A stretch of DNA of 64,000 nucleotides from assembly GCF_963678635.1 (NCBI RefSeq), contig NC_087063.1, positions 69,835,617 through 69,899,616 of the forward strand, read 5' to 3'. This DNA is from Symsagittifera roscoffensis (Eukaryota; Xenacoelomorpha; Acoela; Convolutidae). Positions 1 to 13,490 of this stretch are shown one piece after another. The notes beneath the pieces were generated by a model. That model saw only the letters and a program-made list of their open reading frames with translations, made no database searches and was not told where the DNA came from. Made by a program: the position numbers and the translations under genes. Positions within the stretch are counted from its first letter, which is position 1. Each line of letters begins with the position of its first letter.

Positions 1-177
1 TACAAAAAAAGCAATAAAGAAGAGAGCATCATATCCATCTTCAACTCGAGAACCCGATATAGACTTCAGAAACCTAGTAGATTAACTAGAACAAGCCGAA
101 ATCACAATGAAACTGGAAGAAACAGAAAATTTAAAATTACAATATGTAAACAACATTCAAGCTACTACTTGACAAAT
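1..177 (+). repeat. End of a first tandem copy of the gag region
   Basis: Bases 1-177 repeat 1606-1784 almost exactly; I see a shorter A-run and one C/T change. The match stops at the shared string gacaaat, after which the sequences differ. This is the tail of an upstream copy cut by the window edge, with a period of about 1.6 kb. Confidence 0.9.
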
Positions 178-2437
178 AATCCCACTTATTATTGATGCAA
201 CACCTATAATTCATTATTCACTAGCAGAACAGGAAATAATAGTTTAAATTCTACATTTATTAACCAAGAAAAAATAAACAGAACAAAAAAGCTTACACAG
301 CAAGATTTTCAAACTCCATCACATGTCGAAATAGTTGAAACAATACCCGCAATTTCACAACGAAGTATTTCACCTATTCATCCTTCACTTACGACTCCAA
401 GAACCAAAAATACAGCATTGCCACAAACAACTTTACTATCCACAGAATAACCTTCAGTTGTTACAAAATACTCACAAGGGGACTACGAAGCATTTAGACG
501 GATAACGAAACAAACACATAAACAAAAAACGTCACACAGAAGTAACTTTTTGGATCAAAATTACATTTTGTTTGCAAAATTAAAATCAACAAAATCTCCC
601 AACATAAATAATCAAAATTATACACACTCACAAAATCGAAACATACCTCAACAGACTTCAAAAGCAGTATTTTTTATTGATCAACCACAAACTACACAAG
701 ACTATAGTAAAAATTACCCTTTTTCAACAAACTAAACACACTACAAACAAATACCATATTGGAAATCAACCACATTATTCAGAAGATTAACAACTCTATA
801 ATCAAAATCACCAACGATCCAATACAAATCAACAATACACAAATTGGAACATTGATCAACCAGATTCTTTTTATCAACCAGATCTTTTCAAACCATATAC
901 ACGAAACGAACAAACACGGTAAACAAGACATAAGCCAACGCCATACGCCATACAATAATAATTTTCAATCAAAAAACCTAGTACATACACAAAATTATCA
1001 ACCAACTCAAATGCTAAATGAAATACTTTTACCACATTATCTACAACAACACGAAATTACAAAAACACAAAGTACAAATTTTTCTCAAATACCAAATGCC
1101 CCAGAATCACTACAAATGACTTTGAATCCATTACCTAGTGATAGATTCTCTATATCATCAAATAAGCCACTAATGGTATTCACAGGAACAGATCTCGAAT
1201 ACGCAGTAGAAGATTATTTAAAGGCAGTCACAGCAAATATGATTTTAAATATAGGACCTGAACCAATAAATACAACACTCCATCAAAACTGGATACATAG
1301 ACGCAAAGCTCTAATCCAAACCACACTTGATGGCGCAGCCCAAAAAATTTGCTCAGTTTTACTTATAGATATTAAATCAGATTGAAAAAGATTCACACAA
1401 GAATTTTCAAAAATGTTCGACATTGAAAAAATTAAACAACATCAAAGAGTTCAATGTAATGAAATTTGTAGACTCCTAATTGAAACAATTAAACAACTTG
1501 CAGTAAGAATTGAAGCACTCGTAGGAAAAGCATTTTTCCTCAATACACATGACTACAACAACACAAAAATGGCAGAAATCTTAATGATAACTTTAACACC
1601 TCAATTACAAAAAAAAAGCAATAAAGAAGAGAGCATCATATCCATCTTCAACTCGAGAACCCGATATAGACTTCAGAAACCTAGTAGACTAACTAGAACA
1701 AGCCGAAATCACAATGAAACTGGAAGAAACAGAAAATTTAAAATTACAATATGTAAACAACATTCAAGCTACTACTTGACAAATTAGCAATATCCATGGT
1801 TCTGACACTAAATTATCTGAAAAAATTGCTCAAAATTTAAACATCTACGAGAAAAACCCAAATTTTAAAGGCAAACCAACCTTCAAAAAATGGTGTAATT
1901 ATTGCCGTAGATACGGACACAGCATTGCTGAATGTAGACAAAAAAAATCAAGATAATCAGAACAAACCTTAAAAACATAGAGAACCAAATAAATCATTTT
2001 ATCGGTACATGAAAAAAGACCAAAATTTACCAAACAAAACTATTCATAGCAACAATAGTTCAGGAAAACTTCTTCCTGATAACTATAATACCTCTAGACA
2101 ACAATCACCTCACAGATATATCTATCGAGCAAGATCTCCAAATCAAAGAAATTCACTAAATTTATCACAAAATAGATACAGTCATTCAAACAGTCAAAAC
2201 CATCAGTATCGAAATAACTATTCAAGATCAAATTCAAACAGAAGTAATTATTCGAACTACGTTAGAAACAGTTCCCATTCAAACCCTAGAAATAGATACA
2301 ATTCAAACAATCGATCAAGAAAATTCTCATATAATAGAAATAGAAATTTTTCAAATAATAGAAATAGACAATAACAGAATAACAGATCACGAGATTATTC
2401 GAAAAATAGATCAAACTATCATAAATCAATTTTGTAG
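178..2437 (+). pseudogene. Decayed Ty3/Gypsy-type gag
   Basis: Open stretches at 550-735, 759-1385, 1413-1787 and 2009-2374 form one gag-like protein broken by stops and frameshifts. The order is an Asn/Gln/Thr-rich N-terminus, a helical capsid-like region (about 1150-1780, with the aromatic and Glu/Lys pattern of retrotransposon gag), a zinc knuckle of the CX2CX4HX4C type at about 1894-1935 (CNYCRRYGHSIAEC), and an Asn/Arg/Ser-rich basic tail. No protease or RT follows, so this is gag only. Family membership rests on the capsid-plus-knuckle layout; the exact Gypsy clade is not visible. It is probably non-functional: at least three frame changes or stops interrupt it. Confidence 0.7.
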
Positions 2438-2552
2438 CTAAGCTTCTGTAATTTTTTGAGTTTTATGCATAAAGTCCTACTCTACCTCCGAAATTTTCCA
2501 TTTGCGCCTTCAAGTTCATGTTACTGGAATGGAGATATCTTTCGCAATTGCT

Positions 2553-3070
2553 GCTCCGACTTTCGATACGAAAGTAACGGAATATTTGTGCTCGGGGTAG
2601 GTTTTTTTTCTTCAGACAAATTTCGACTTTTTATCTAGTCATTTTCGACGGAAATTTTCAAATCATTCAAATTGTATTGTTGTCATGAGCTCGAAATCGA
2701 TATTTTACCTGTAATCATTTTTTGTAAAGTTACGGGGATTTAGAGATTGGCATTTTGACCAATTTGGGACAATTGACGCGCTATATTTTTAGCGCTAATA
2801 CCGCGCATGCTGAGAGTTAATCCGTGTTAGAAATAGTTTCAAATTGGTTGAAAATAGCTTATTTGCCATAATTGATTTAATACAAGGAGCGAGATCTATC
2901 CTTTTGTACTTTATATGGCGTTTGGGGAGATTATAAAAATTTCAAATTTAAGGAATTTTTTTTTCATTTGTTTGATTCCATTTAATTTTTCCATGTTATT
3001 ACTGCTCCATAGATCTTAAGAGGCAGTCGGAACATTCAGGGCCTCGCTTTGATACGAGCAGTCTTGTTAT
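2553..3070 (+). mobile_element. Helentron-like short element, copy 1
   Basis: It begins CTCCGACTTTCG and ends with a subterminal AGTCGGAAC followed by a degraded hairpin (TCAGGGC..GCTTTGA) and GAGCAGTCTTG. The same head, body and tail recur at 3826-4285 (inverted) and 4410-4938. An inverted repeat near each end that is not at the very 3' end, followed by a stem-loop, is the layout described for non-autonomous Helentrons (HINEs such as Drosophila DINE-1). It has no coding capacity. It could instead be a MITE with a palindromic tail. Confidence 0.55.
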
Positions 3071-3825
3071 GTTTTTAAAACAGATCTCAGTTTGTCCATT
3101 AGCTTTTTTTCGTTGAGGAAACAACTAACAAAAGCTCCCCATTCCTGAAATTTAATGTTCAGTTATCTTGTTTTGTAGAACAATTGAATTTTTCGTTAAT
3201 TTCTAGCTTGTCTGTACGATGGCCCTTCCACGAACCTTCCGCAGTGTTTTTGTAACAGCGTTTTTCTCCATGGTTCACTACGCTCCTGTTTCACAACAGT
3301 TTTGTAATTAAGTTGATTGAAATTGATCGAAACTTTTTTTAATTTTAAAACTAAACTTGCTCAGTATCCTTTTGGATCAAACTTGGTTATGCACTGGAAA
3401 AAAGCATTTTTTTACAAAGCTAATTCTATTGAGGATCGAAGTTTATGCTGTTTTCTACTCTGATCCTTAACTCGCAGCAAACAAATGTTGACTGTTAATG
3501 TTCGAAAAGAATGTTTTTCTTCTATTTCTTTTATTATCTTCCAACTACTGAAATCGCAGTAAACAAAAAATTCAAAACTTGTGGGCGGAAAAGTTTGATG
3601 AAACCAGCAACGAACCAACTCCCGCGGATATCACAGTAAGCTAGCACTAACCAACCTGAACTGCCTTTTCAAAGTCGAAAAAAAACAAATACAGTTTCAA
3701 TTTTTCCTTGAAAGAAAATAGTTTTTTCTCAGTTTTGATGTCTATAATCTTACTTTTCGTTCAACTAAAATTACAAAAAATGCGCAACAATAGAAAAAAC
3801 CAGCACAAATTAAAACAAAAAAACA
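3071..3825. other. Spacer between short elements
   Basis: AT-rich, with no open frame or repeat that I can support. It separates the plus and minus copies of the Helentron-like element. Confidence 0.5.
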
Positions 3826-4285
3826 ACCAGACTACTCATATCAGGGCAAAGCCCTGAATGTGCCGACTGCCTTTTAAGGTTTATGGAGCAGTAATAATAT
3901 ATAAAAATTAAATGAAGTAAAACAAAATGAAAAAAAAAATTCTAAAAATTGAAATTTTTATGAAATTCATTCCTCCACACGCCATATAAAGTACAAAAGG
4001 GTAGATTTCGCTGCTTGTAACGAATCAATTATGGCAAATAAGCTTCTTTCCATCAATTTGGAACGATTTCTAAGACGAAATAACTCTCCGCTTGCGTGTT
4101 AATAGCGCGAAATATATCGCGCGTTAATTGTCCCAAATTGGCCAAAATGGCAATCTTTGAACCCCCGTAATTTTACGAAAAATGATCACAGGTGGAATAT
4201 TTTTTCAAGTTTATGATCAGGGCACCAAAATCTTTCGAATGATATTTAAATGTTCCGTCAAAAATGGCTAGACAAAAATATTGAG
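3826..4285 (-). mobile_element. Helentron-like short element, inverted copy 2
   Basis: Read on the minus strand this matches copies 1 and 3, from the tail hairpin (TCAGGGCAAAGCCCTGA at 3840-3856, a perfect 7-bp stem) through the CGCG-rich middle (about 4085-4125) to the ATCATTCGAAAG segment. The head with GTTCCGAC is lost or diverged between about 4285 and 4409. It lies head to head with copy 3, so 3826-4938 could fold into a long imperfect snapback. Confidence 0.6.
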
Positions 4286-4409
4286 CTCTATTCAGAAGCC
4301 ATCTTTGCTCGTACTTCAAGCACATTTTTGTTTCAATCGAAATATTTGCATTCAACGAGTTTAGAGAACAGTTAACTCAAATTGATTTTCAAATTACTCT
4401 TAAGTTTTT

Positions 4410-4938
4410 GTTCCGACTTTCGATGCGAAAGTAACGGAATATTTGTGCTCGGGGTGGGTTTTTTTTCTTCAGACAAATTTCGACTTTTTAACTAGCCATT
4501 TTTGACGGAATTTTTTTATATCATTCGAAAGGTATTGTTGTCATGAGCTCAAATTTGAAAAGATAATTCACCTGTGATCATTTTTCGTAAAGTTATATGG
4601 GTTTAAAGATTGCCATTTTGGCCAATTTGGGACAATTAATGCGCGATATATTTCGCGCTGTTAACGCGTAAGCGGAGAGGTAATCCGTCTTAGAAATCGT
4701 TCCAAATTGGTTGAAAGAAGCTTATTTGCCATAATTGGTTTGTTACAAGGAGCGAAATCTATATTTTGGTATTTTATATGGCGTGTGGGGGGATGATTAT
4801 CATAAAAAATTTCAAATTTTAGAAAAAAAAATTTCATTTTGTTTTATTACATTTAATTTTTTAATTTTATTACCGCTCCATAAACCTTAAAAGGCAGTCG
4901 GAACATTCAGGGCTTCGCCCTGATACGAGCAGTCTTGT
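4410..4938 (+). mobile_element. Helentron-like short element, copy 3
   Basis: This is the best preserved copy: head GTTCCGACTTTCGATGCG, tail AGTCGGAAC at about 4896, then the perfect hairpin TCAGGGC-TTC-GCCCTGA (4907-4923) and ACGAGCAGTCTTG. The 9-bp GTTCCGACT/AGTCGGAAC pair is an asymmetric terminal inverted repeat, because about 35 bp follow it on the right side only. It is about 530 bp long, non-coding and AT-rich. Confidence 0.6.
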
Positions 4939-7900
4939 TTGTTTTGCCATCATATCCAGAAAAACTTCCTTTTCTATCCGTGGGAGATCTTTCGTTGGTG
5001 CTTTGATATAGATGTTTGGGTGGAGACCGACCTTTTACTAGAAAATTGATAACATGGACCTTTAACCAGACTCGATAAACAAATTTGATCAAAAGATGTA
5101 ATGACGCCGTTTAGTCTGGTTAAAGACAATGAATGACTTCATGGTTTCTCAGCGAAGTTTTACTTGTTCTAACCGCTTCCTTTTTGAACCTTCCAGTAAT
5201 TTAAATTTATCCTAATTGAAATATTGCATTGTGGTCTGGTAAAAGGTTGGTCTGGTATAAGGTCGGTTTGGCAGAGGACCTAGCCCCATTCGGCTGTTTT
5301 GCTGCCTTTTCGTTTTCATTGCTACGTCCCTCCCTTTATCGCGGTTTCCAATTAATCAAAATCACTTCCGATTTCAGTTTTTACAAAACTGACAGATCCG
5401 TTTGGGTCTTTGCGAAGGACCGATACAGAGCAATGATGCGTTCTAGTTGATCAATGTGCGTCGGTTTTATGATGAATCCAATGGTGGGAGACGTTTTTTC
5501 TCCCATATACTCTTTTTGTTCAAAAGACCATTTTTATACGCCTGCTTTAAATGTCGCTTGTTTCGAAACGCCACATTCTCATCATCGAGTTATAAGAAAT
5601 TAATGATAACCACAGAAAATCACCAGACTCGAAGTTTATGCTTTCAAGCGTCAAATGATTTGCTGATAAACCATTTTTCAAACAACTTTAAGAAACCGGA
5701 GGAAACTTAACAAATTCCTCAAAAACTCATTAATTTTTCAAGTGTCGAACGTCGTGTTATCTACAAGATAAACACTTCGATGTATATTGCTTTTGCTCGC
5801 TTAGCCTGGCATCAACATCATTAAAAAGACCTCGCAAACTTTTGACTTTTTTTGGATTCTTTTGCATTCTTCATGGTTGCACTTACGACCTTTCTTGTTG
5901 CTTGGTCAGGACTTGTATCCACCATTTCCTTTACACTGAATGTTGACTGAAATAAAAGAATCACGAAACAAGATTTTGAATTCAAAAATCTGACCAAAAC
6001 TTTGCTCGTATATTTTCTTTTTGTTGGTCAAATTGGAAAAGAATATGTAAAGAAAAGAAACGACTCACATGGCCTTCAAAAATTTCAGTTCAGAAGAGCA
6101 GAGCAGCTGTTTTCCGGTAGCTCAAAAAAATTTAATTGTATCCTTGACAAAAGCTTGAAATGTAAATTGGCTCCTTTCCGCTTCACTTAATTTGTGAATT
6201 ATTCATTTGACTGAGTATTTTACGTGTTATTATGGATAAATGCTTAAGGTTGCGATGTCAAGCATGCTGAACAATTATGATCACAGCTAATAGTTTGTTC
6301 ATGGTGCCAAGTTTTATTGCATGTCGATTCGTTAAAATTGAAATTGAAAATTTAGTGAGACTGGAAAAAGGCCTATCATCTTTGATGGCAAAAGTGCGGT
6401 GTCGCGTAATATGCAAAGAGCGAAAAGATCAAACATTTAAATAGATATTATAGAAATTAACTAAAAGTTTGTAACTGCCCATTTTTTAGCCATTGATTTT
6501 TAGCCATTTTAGGCAATTTTTTCAGGCAATTTGATAAGGTGGAGGGAAGGTGAGCAGCTTAAATGCAATTTAGTTTTAATAACTTAATAAGTGCATTAAA
6601 TAGTCATAGTTATAATATAAATAATTTTTAACAAAATAGACGAATATAAAAATTATTGAGTTTTGCAACCGGGTAAAAAACTTTGTTCTTAGAATATTCA
6701 ACTTTACTAACTTATTATTTCTGAATTCTTCTTAAAGTACCACCTAATGCAATATTTAATTGATGATCGTAATTAATTTTTTAGTGGTCCAAGTCTTGTT
6801 CAGTTTATTGGGTGTCGGACTTAATTCTGTCAGCTTACCTTCACTACTAGCTTTTTTCTATCACTTTTGATGGTCATTAAAAATTTGAAAAATAAACAAA
6901 TTTGACACTTTTTATTCATAAGTTGAAAATCAGTTTCTACGCATTTTAATAACCAAAAAATGTATAACTGAGAATTTTCTATAGAAAATTTTTTTTTGGT
7001 TAATTTACCTTCTCTGGGATGTAAAAATGACCTCAACTTTACTCGATAATAATTGAATTACATTGTGTTTTTATCAAATCTTTTCGGCGAAGATAACTTT
7101 GCTTGCGACTAGCAAGCGTAATCAAATCGGAATTTAGTCTTGATCTTCTTGGGTTACAGTTAGTTTAACAGAATCACCTGAACCCATGCTTGGTTCATAT
7201 GAAAACAAAATTCAGACGTTACTTTTCGCTTGTGGTGAATAGGTCACGCACTTATATACAAAAACAAAATTCAGCGGGACCTGTTTTTTTTGGTAAACGA
7301 AAAACTGACCGCATGTAAAGTAGTCTTTGTCGGTTCTGTTCGACGCTTTTTTTTTCGGTTTAGTTGCCGCAGCACAAAAAATACCTCAAACAGAGGCAAT
7401 TTGTTGAAATCAAAAATCAGTTCAGGTTATTCCAGTTTTTTGCAAGTAAACAAATTTTTTGCCGATTTTTTTTGTATTTTACTTTTTTGTGTTTGCGTAT
7501 TTCAAACTATCAGAAGTCATTCTATTTATTAACTCAAGTAACGTTGCGTGCATTTGCTGCGGTGTTAACACTCATGCTTGAGACGGCAAATACCAGCATT
7601 TGGGTTCCAGTCGGCTTCTGTTTTTTAGTGAAAAATGAAAGGTTTCGACGTCTTCAGATTTTTATGTCTGCTTAATTTTGTCAGCTTAGATTCGGCCGAT
7701 AAGTGATCTTTGTTTTAAATTTTTTGACAGCTCTTTGACGTTTTTTGAGCGAATTTTGTTTTATGAGTTTGTTATACATTTTGCTATTTTCATGCTTTTT
7801 GTTGACAAAAAAACTATTCTTTTGAAGTTATTTCTTATTTTTGAATTTTTCTTCTCATTTGCGCGTAATCATAGTCATTAAATTTTCTGAAGCAATTGGT

Positions 7901-8550
7901 GCACAACTCGGTACACAAAATTTTTTTCTATCTTTCTATTCCAAACAAAAAAACCTGGTCTCTCTATGAAAACAATAACCTAGAAAAAGGTTTGATTTAT
8001 CCTAGAACTTGAAATATTTTGATAAAACAATAGGAAAAAAAACCGTTTTAGGAGCAGATTTTTCTGCTAACTTGATAGTTTTGAGAAGCTCAACCTTACT
8101 TATTTTGAACCGTTATTCAAAATTTGTTACATTAATAATCATATGGATTTTAAGCTTTACAAAAGGTTCATTTAAAACTGGCATACGTTTACCAAATTAA
8201 TTTAGTTTCAATAAAAAATTTCCTAGTTAATTTTGGAAACGGCTCAGATAAAAAAGAACAGACAAAAAATTGGTAACATATTCTTTTCACAATGAAAAAG
8301 TTTGTTTCTGAGTTTTTCGTGATAATTTCTTACTTTAGACAATCTGAAAATCGGATCGGCAACTGAAAGGTCGGTGGTGCGCGAAGATTTGCAACATTCC
8401 CGCGTGCATGTTCCCGCTGGCGCAAAATTATCCAACTTGCGTGTTTTTTTTTGAAGAAGTTAGAAAAGTTTCAAATTTTTAATTTTTTTTTGTGAGATTG
8501 AGAGGCGCGAACGTTTTCGGAGTGAACATTTAAGTTTTTTAGAACATTTT
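4939..8550. other. Intergenic, nothing supported
   Basis: AT-rich single-copy-looking DNA. The frames of 60-103 codons here have no conserved motif, unremarkable start contexts, and amino-acid content expected by chance in T-rich DNA. I found no RNA gene or repeat. Confidence 0.5.
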
Positions 8551-8576
8551 TCAGTAGATATAAAAACTGAAATACT

Positions 8577-8889
8577 ATGAACTTCATTTCTATGGAAAGC
8601 ATTTCACATGGGCTCTCAGGCTGGCTAAAACAAGTGGGTAAGTGGTTTTATTTAAAATTCAAATGAACAATATCAGAAGAAGTTTTTGAAAAAGCATTTA
8701 ATGTTGTTTTAATAGTTGTAAAAAGTTTTGTTCCTTACAGAATTTTGCAAAGACTGTTTAAGTAGTCAAATGAACTCTAATCGATTATGCAAAAACTTAG
8801 TTTTATCACAAAACTTCCATGTAAAACACCAGATTTTGATTTTTGATTGCTTATGGGTTGAGCAAGTCTCAGTTATGACTGAACATTAA
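8577..8889 (+). CDS. Candidate two-exon small gene, unknown product
   Basis: Exon 1 runs from ATG 8577 to 8637 and is followed by a consensus donor GTAAGT. The intron is 103 nt (8638-8740) and ends TTCCTTACAG. Exon 2 runs 8741-8889 and stays open to TAA. The phases fit (61 + 149 = 210 nt), giving 69 residues with four cysteines in the second exon. An acceptor-like TTTTTCAG ends 22 nt before the ATG, as seen at LIN37 and IFT43 later in the window. I do not recognise the protein. The evidence is splice-site quality and an open frame only, so a chance arrangement is possible. Confidence 0.4.
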
Positions 8890-9129
8890 GACACCACCAA
8901 ACTTGTTTCGGACAAAAGTCAAAATGAAAAACATTTTTCGTTTTTTTTTCTCGCAAAATTTATCCAATGGGTTTGGGAAAGATTTCAAACAAGAAATAGG
9001 ACGTATTGAACCTTGGAGAATCTCAACTCATTTGCAAAAAAAAAAAAACAACCATGAAATCGGAATCTTGACTTCGAAAACAAGTCCAGGTACGCATAAC
9101 GCGCCGTTTTGATCAGCTGAGAGTCTGGA

Positions 9130-12100
9130 CAGTCCTCCTTTTCTCAAAACCAGCACTACAATAGGCGCTGCCATCTTCCAGCGAATGTCTTCCAGAGGAA
9201 CGGCAAGACAAGCAAAAGAGCTTCAAACTGTGTTCAAAGAGCTTCCACCAAAATTAAGTCATTTATAGTTGTCTAAGGTTGATCTTTTCTCTTTCAGTGG
9301 GAGCTACACGGATTAAATGAGCTTCATCGACCAGTTTAACTCTGCAGTTTCCAGTTTTCTTTGGTAACCCAAACCTACGAGTTGCTGGGAAGTTCAACTA
9401 CCTCAAGTCTTCAACTCGATGAGAGACACATGATCTGGTCAAGAATGCAGCAATGACTGATGCGAGCTATGAGCTTGCGTGAAGGATTATAATGGACAGC
9501 TTGGATATCTAGAGGTTTATATTGAGCATGCATTAGAAGTGCAAGGCTGTATCACTCAAGGCTGGGATCCATTACGGTTCAAGTGATAGAGCAGAAACTG
9601 GATGAGGGAAGCCATAAGCAATGGCAGCTTCTTATCCCAGGCGTAGAGCTCAAGAAACTACACTCTTTTGACAGGTTTTTTGGCTCACGCTTTCAACAAT
9701 CAATTTTCAGAAACCAACAAATCTAATTGAAGCAGAGGGTGGTTCACAAAATAAAATCGATAAAAAAAATAGCATGGAGCAACAATTTTGGACGAGCAAT
9801 AATTTTTCTGTGGTGCACTTCACAGTGTAACTGCATGTAAAGAGTTCATGAAGTCGGAAGCACAAGTACGAAAAGACGAATTGACTTCCAAACGACTGTG
9901 CTTTGATTGTTTGCGCTCGGGGCATATGGTTACGAATTATACAATTGCGCTCAAGCACACACATTTGTAAGTAGTGTGGAAAATGGCACAACTTCATTTT
10001 TCATGTGGAGATCAGCGCAGGGAACAACCGAACACAAATGAACGGAAGACTGTAGGTGGTTTTCCGACGAGTGGAGCGAGTGCTACGGAAACTGACAGAA
10101 CGGCTCTACTTGGAACTTGACAGATACTGTTGATCAAACATCACAGAACATAACCTTCCAACTCATTATGCACCGGCGGATCCAGCTTTCGGCAGAACAG
10201 AAGGAAACGATTCTATGTGAGCGGTTGATTTGGCTAATGCACTCACCACTGGTAAACAGATCTGAGAGGAATCTCTCATAATGCATGAATCACTTTTTGG
10301 CTGGATTGTGAGTGAACCAGCTCATTTACTTGGCAAGTACAAGGCCGACAGAGTTTTTCAAGCAAACATTGTCAGTCTTTAGCCTGATCTGGAAATTAGG
10401 CTTTTTGATCAGTTGAGGACTCGCTTTTGAATCGAAGAATTCGATTGGAGGAGGAAAAGGTTGTTGAGAATCACTTCGACGAAACAACTTGAACTCAGCC
10501 AAACGGTCGCTAATCTGTTAATTTGTTTTCTAAGACAAATGTGGTAACTCTTAGCTAGTGAAAAGCCAATTCACTCAAACATTTTTTTATTCTGAAACGC
10601 AAAGTTAAGCAGGGTTTTGCTTTTTACACATAAGCTTTAAGACATCGGTGATGAGAAATTGTACCCCCAGATGAGCCCGTAATGTCAGAGAAAAGAAGCT
10701 ACTATCTTTCCAACCACTGCGTTCTAAAGGATAGTACATTTACAAAACCACGAGTTGTCTTTGACGCTAGTGCCCTAACGATTACCCCATTGGAATCAAC
10801 GGAGTCATTGCAAGTATGTATTCTCAGGTGTCTCAAAATAAGGAGGACAAAAATCGCCACCGATTTCTCTGGAGAGACAGTCCAATCAACCAACAACAAT
10901 TTGCAGGATGACACGAGTGCCATACGGGATTCCTAGCAGTTGCCATTACTCTGTACAATTTTTCATAGAAGCAAGCAAGCATTTTTGTGTCGAAAAAACG
11001 ATCAGTCAGGACTTCTACGTCGACGACTGGCTGACTAGCGCAGATGACATACATCTGTTAAGAAGCTGATTAATGAAGCCAGATGTCAACAAGCAACGAG
11101 ACAATTTCCTCTGCTGATAATTGGAAGCAGCTCTGCAGATATCAGGGAACCTTTGCCAAGTGACCTGCGCGAAAACGAACCCAAGTTCTCGGCAAAAGTC
11201 TGTGAAAGCATTAGGAAACATTTGGCTTCGAAAAAACGAAGTCTTCGTCTTCAAAGTAGCCCACGACGCAAAGAAGAACTTGACAAAACGATCTTTACTT
11301 TCAGACAAAACGATCTTTACTTTCAGACATCTCTAAGATCTCTGATCTTCTGGGCTGGCTGACTCCGATGACGCTTCCTTTGAAACGCGTCATGCAATCC
11401 TCTTGGTCGCGAGGAGTCATTTGAGAAGTCAGAGAATTGCCCAATTAAATGAAAAGATTTCTTAAGTGGATAATTAAAACTCACAATGTGGAGATCTTTG
11501 ACGTACTGAGAAATGTTGAAAAAAAGAATGTTTTGAGCTTCAAATTCGTAAAACATTAGGAACAGCATGCGCCAGTTGCTTATACATCAAAATCTTGGAG
11601 ACGAAAACATCCAAGTTGTGGCTAAAACAAGCGTCGCAGCTTAGAAATTTTTGACTATCCCAATGTTGGAATTGTGTGCAGCTGTTTTTTCAGATAGACA
11701 GTTGCCACGATTTTACTTTGCTAGATCAACGAGACCCTAAACGTCTGGAACACCTTTGTTCACAACCGAGTGCAAGAAAAACGGTAGAGTTTAAAACCAG
11801 TCAATTGGCGCCATATACGAAGTGAGAAAAACCCAGGGGGTACTGCAATTCGTGAATTCGATACAATGACCCTGAAAACTTCTTCACTCTGGTGGGATAG
11901 ACTGAGCAGGCCCTCTAATTTTCGCATTCCATATCAGCCAAAGCTAACAAAAGATGTCGCTTAAAGAAAGAAAATTGCAGTCGTCAACAGCTCCCTGAAC
12001 ATGCAAATAGTCAAACATTCTTTGAACGCGCTAATTGATCTTCAAAAATTCAGCAGTTTACAAAAGTGCACTCGTGTGCTCTTGTATATTAATTTTTTGC

Positions 12101-13490
12101 ATATCGAAAGTAAGAGCACTCAGAAGATGGCAGTTACGGTCATCCACCTTCATTGACGAATAGACGCATTGCTATCTAATGCTACTTCGAAGCGAACAAA
12201 CTAACTTCTTCAATGACGAACTAAGGGCCTTGCACTCCAGCGAATCAGTTGCGAAGCAGAGCCTTCTTCGTAGTTTCTACACTTTTTTGATGCTTGAGTC
12301 ATCAAAGTGTGCGCGAGACTGTCACAAATTAAGAACTCGCAGAGGATCAGCGGAATCCAATCATGATGACCAAGAAAAGCCGACTATTGAAACTCATCTG
12401 TCAGGACATTAACCTAAATGTTTCCATGCTCCAGCAAGACAAGGCTAGCTGAGTTTGACGAAATTTCTGATTCTGGACACACAAACAGCAATTCGCCACC
12501 TTATACGCAACTGCGTGAAAAGTCACTGAATCAACGGACGAGCCAATCCACCATTGGTGGGAGACGTACCCAAAGAAAGAATAATGCCCTCGCCTCCCTT
12601 CACTCACATTGGTATGGACGTTGCTAGTCCTATTGTGACATAGAATGGCAGATAACTGTTCAAAACATCTATGGCTTTGTTTGTTTGTTTGAAAAAAAGG
12701 CCATACATTTGAGTTTGTTCGCGCAGTCTTGTACAGCTGCTTTGACAAGACTTTGTTTTAGACGTGATGCTCCCGCGAGGTTTTTTTCAGGCCATGGGCT
12801 GAATTTTGAAGGAAATTGGAAAAAAAAGGCATGTCCAAATAAATTGGAAAAAAAGGCAATCCAAAGAAGTTTGGAAAAAATCAATGTCGAATGCTGAAGA
12901 TGAGATTAGAAATAAATGGACTATGATTCCTCACTTTGGTGGACTTTAAAAACTTGAAGTGAAACTTGCAAAATCACATCTGAGAAGGGCAACGGTGAAC
13001 AATGTTGTGACATACGAAGAACTGTGTACTCTACTATGCTACATTGAAGCAATCCTGCGCTCACGTCTACTGCTTCCTATTTCTACCGATGACCCAAATA
13101 CCAGCTTCGATAGTGTCTGGAAAAGAGATGTCGTGTCTGGCAATACCAGTGCCCCCATTTACAACAAAAACCGTTCAAATGTTTGAAACACATTTAACCA
13201 AACGTAGATCACAAAAGCAAAACTAATTGAAATTTGTTGAAAACGATAGAGCAAGGAGTACTTGTCATCTTTGTGGCCTCAGAAGAAATGGACTTAAAAG
13301 AATCGAAATTTTGAAGTGACTAATTTTGCGCTCTTGAGGGAAGAAAAGCATTCCCCCTTACACTAGCCACCAGCTCAGGTTGTGAGAGTTAATCTTGGGA
13401 TAGACAACCAATGACAATCAGCGAAAGTCAAAACCGCAAGGGGCTGCTACATTAGACCTTGCATCTTACTAATGAAGCTCCCAGTCAGTG
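9130..13490 (+). pseudogene. BEL/Pao retrotransposon gag-pol, heavily frameshifted
   Basis: Fragments appear in BEL/Pao order across all three frames. A gag-like segment at about 9240-9420 ends in a FSGS..FIDQF pattern. A knuckle-like CFDCLRSGH lies at about 9900, and an FGWIVSEP segment before RT at about 10300. The RT N-part at 10695-10800 has YYLSNHCV and RVVFDASA. The catalytic FYVDDWL box is at about 11010-11030, the KISDLLGWLTP box at about 11335, an RNase H region with ELCAA at about 11670, and WRHIRSEKNPG at about 11810. Integrase includes PPFTHIGMDVASP (12595), a CLFEKKAIHL core segment (about 12685) and a C-terminal TARGCYIRP box (about 13440). Many stops and shifts make it dead. 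No BEL LTR was identified. The part right of 12341 is duplicated. Confidence 0.85.

Noticed and set aside
2553-4938. Ordinary terminal-inverted-repeat MITE family
   Set aside because: The inverted repeats are asymmetric, with a hairpin and about 35 bp beyond the right one, and no target-site duplication is visible. Helentron-like fits better, though it is not proven.
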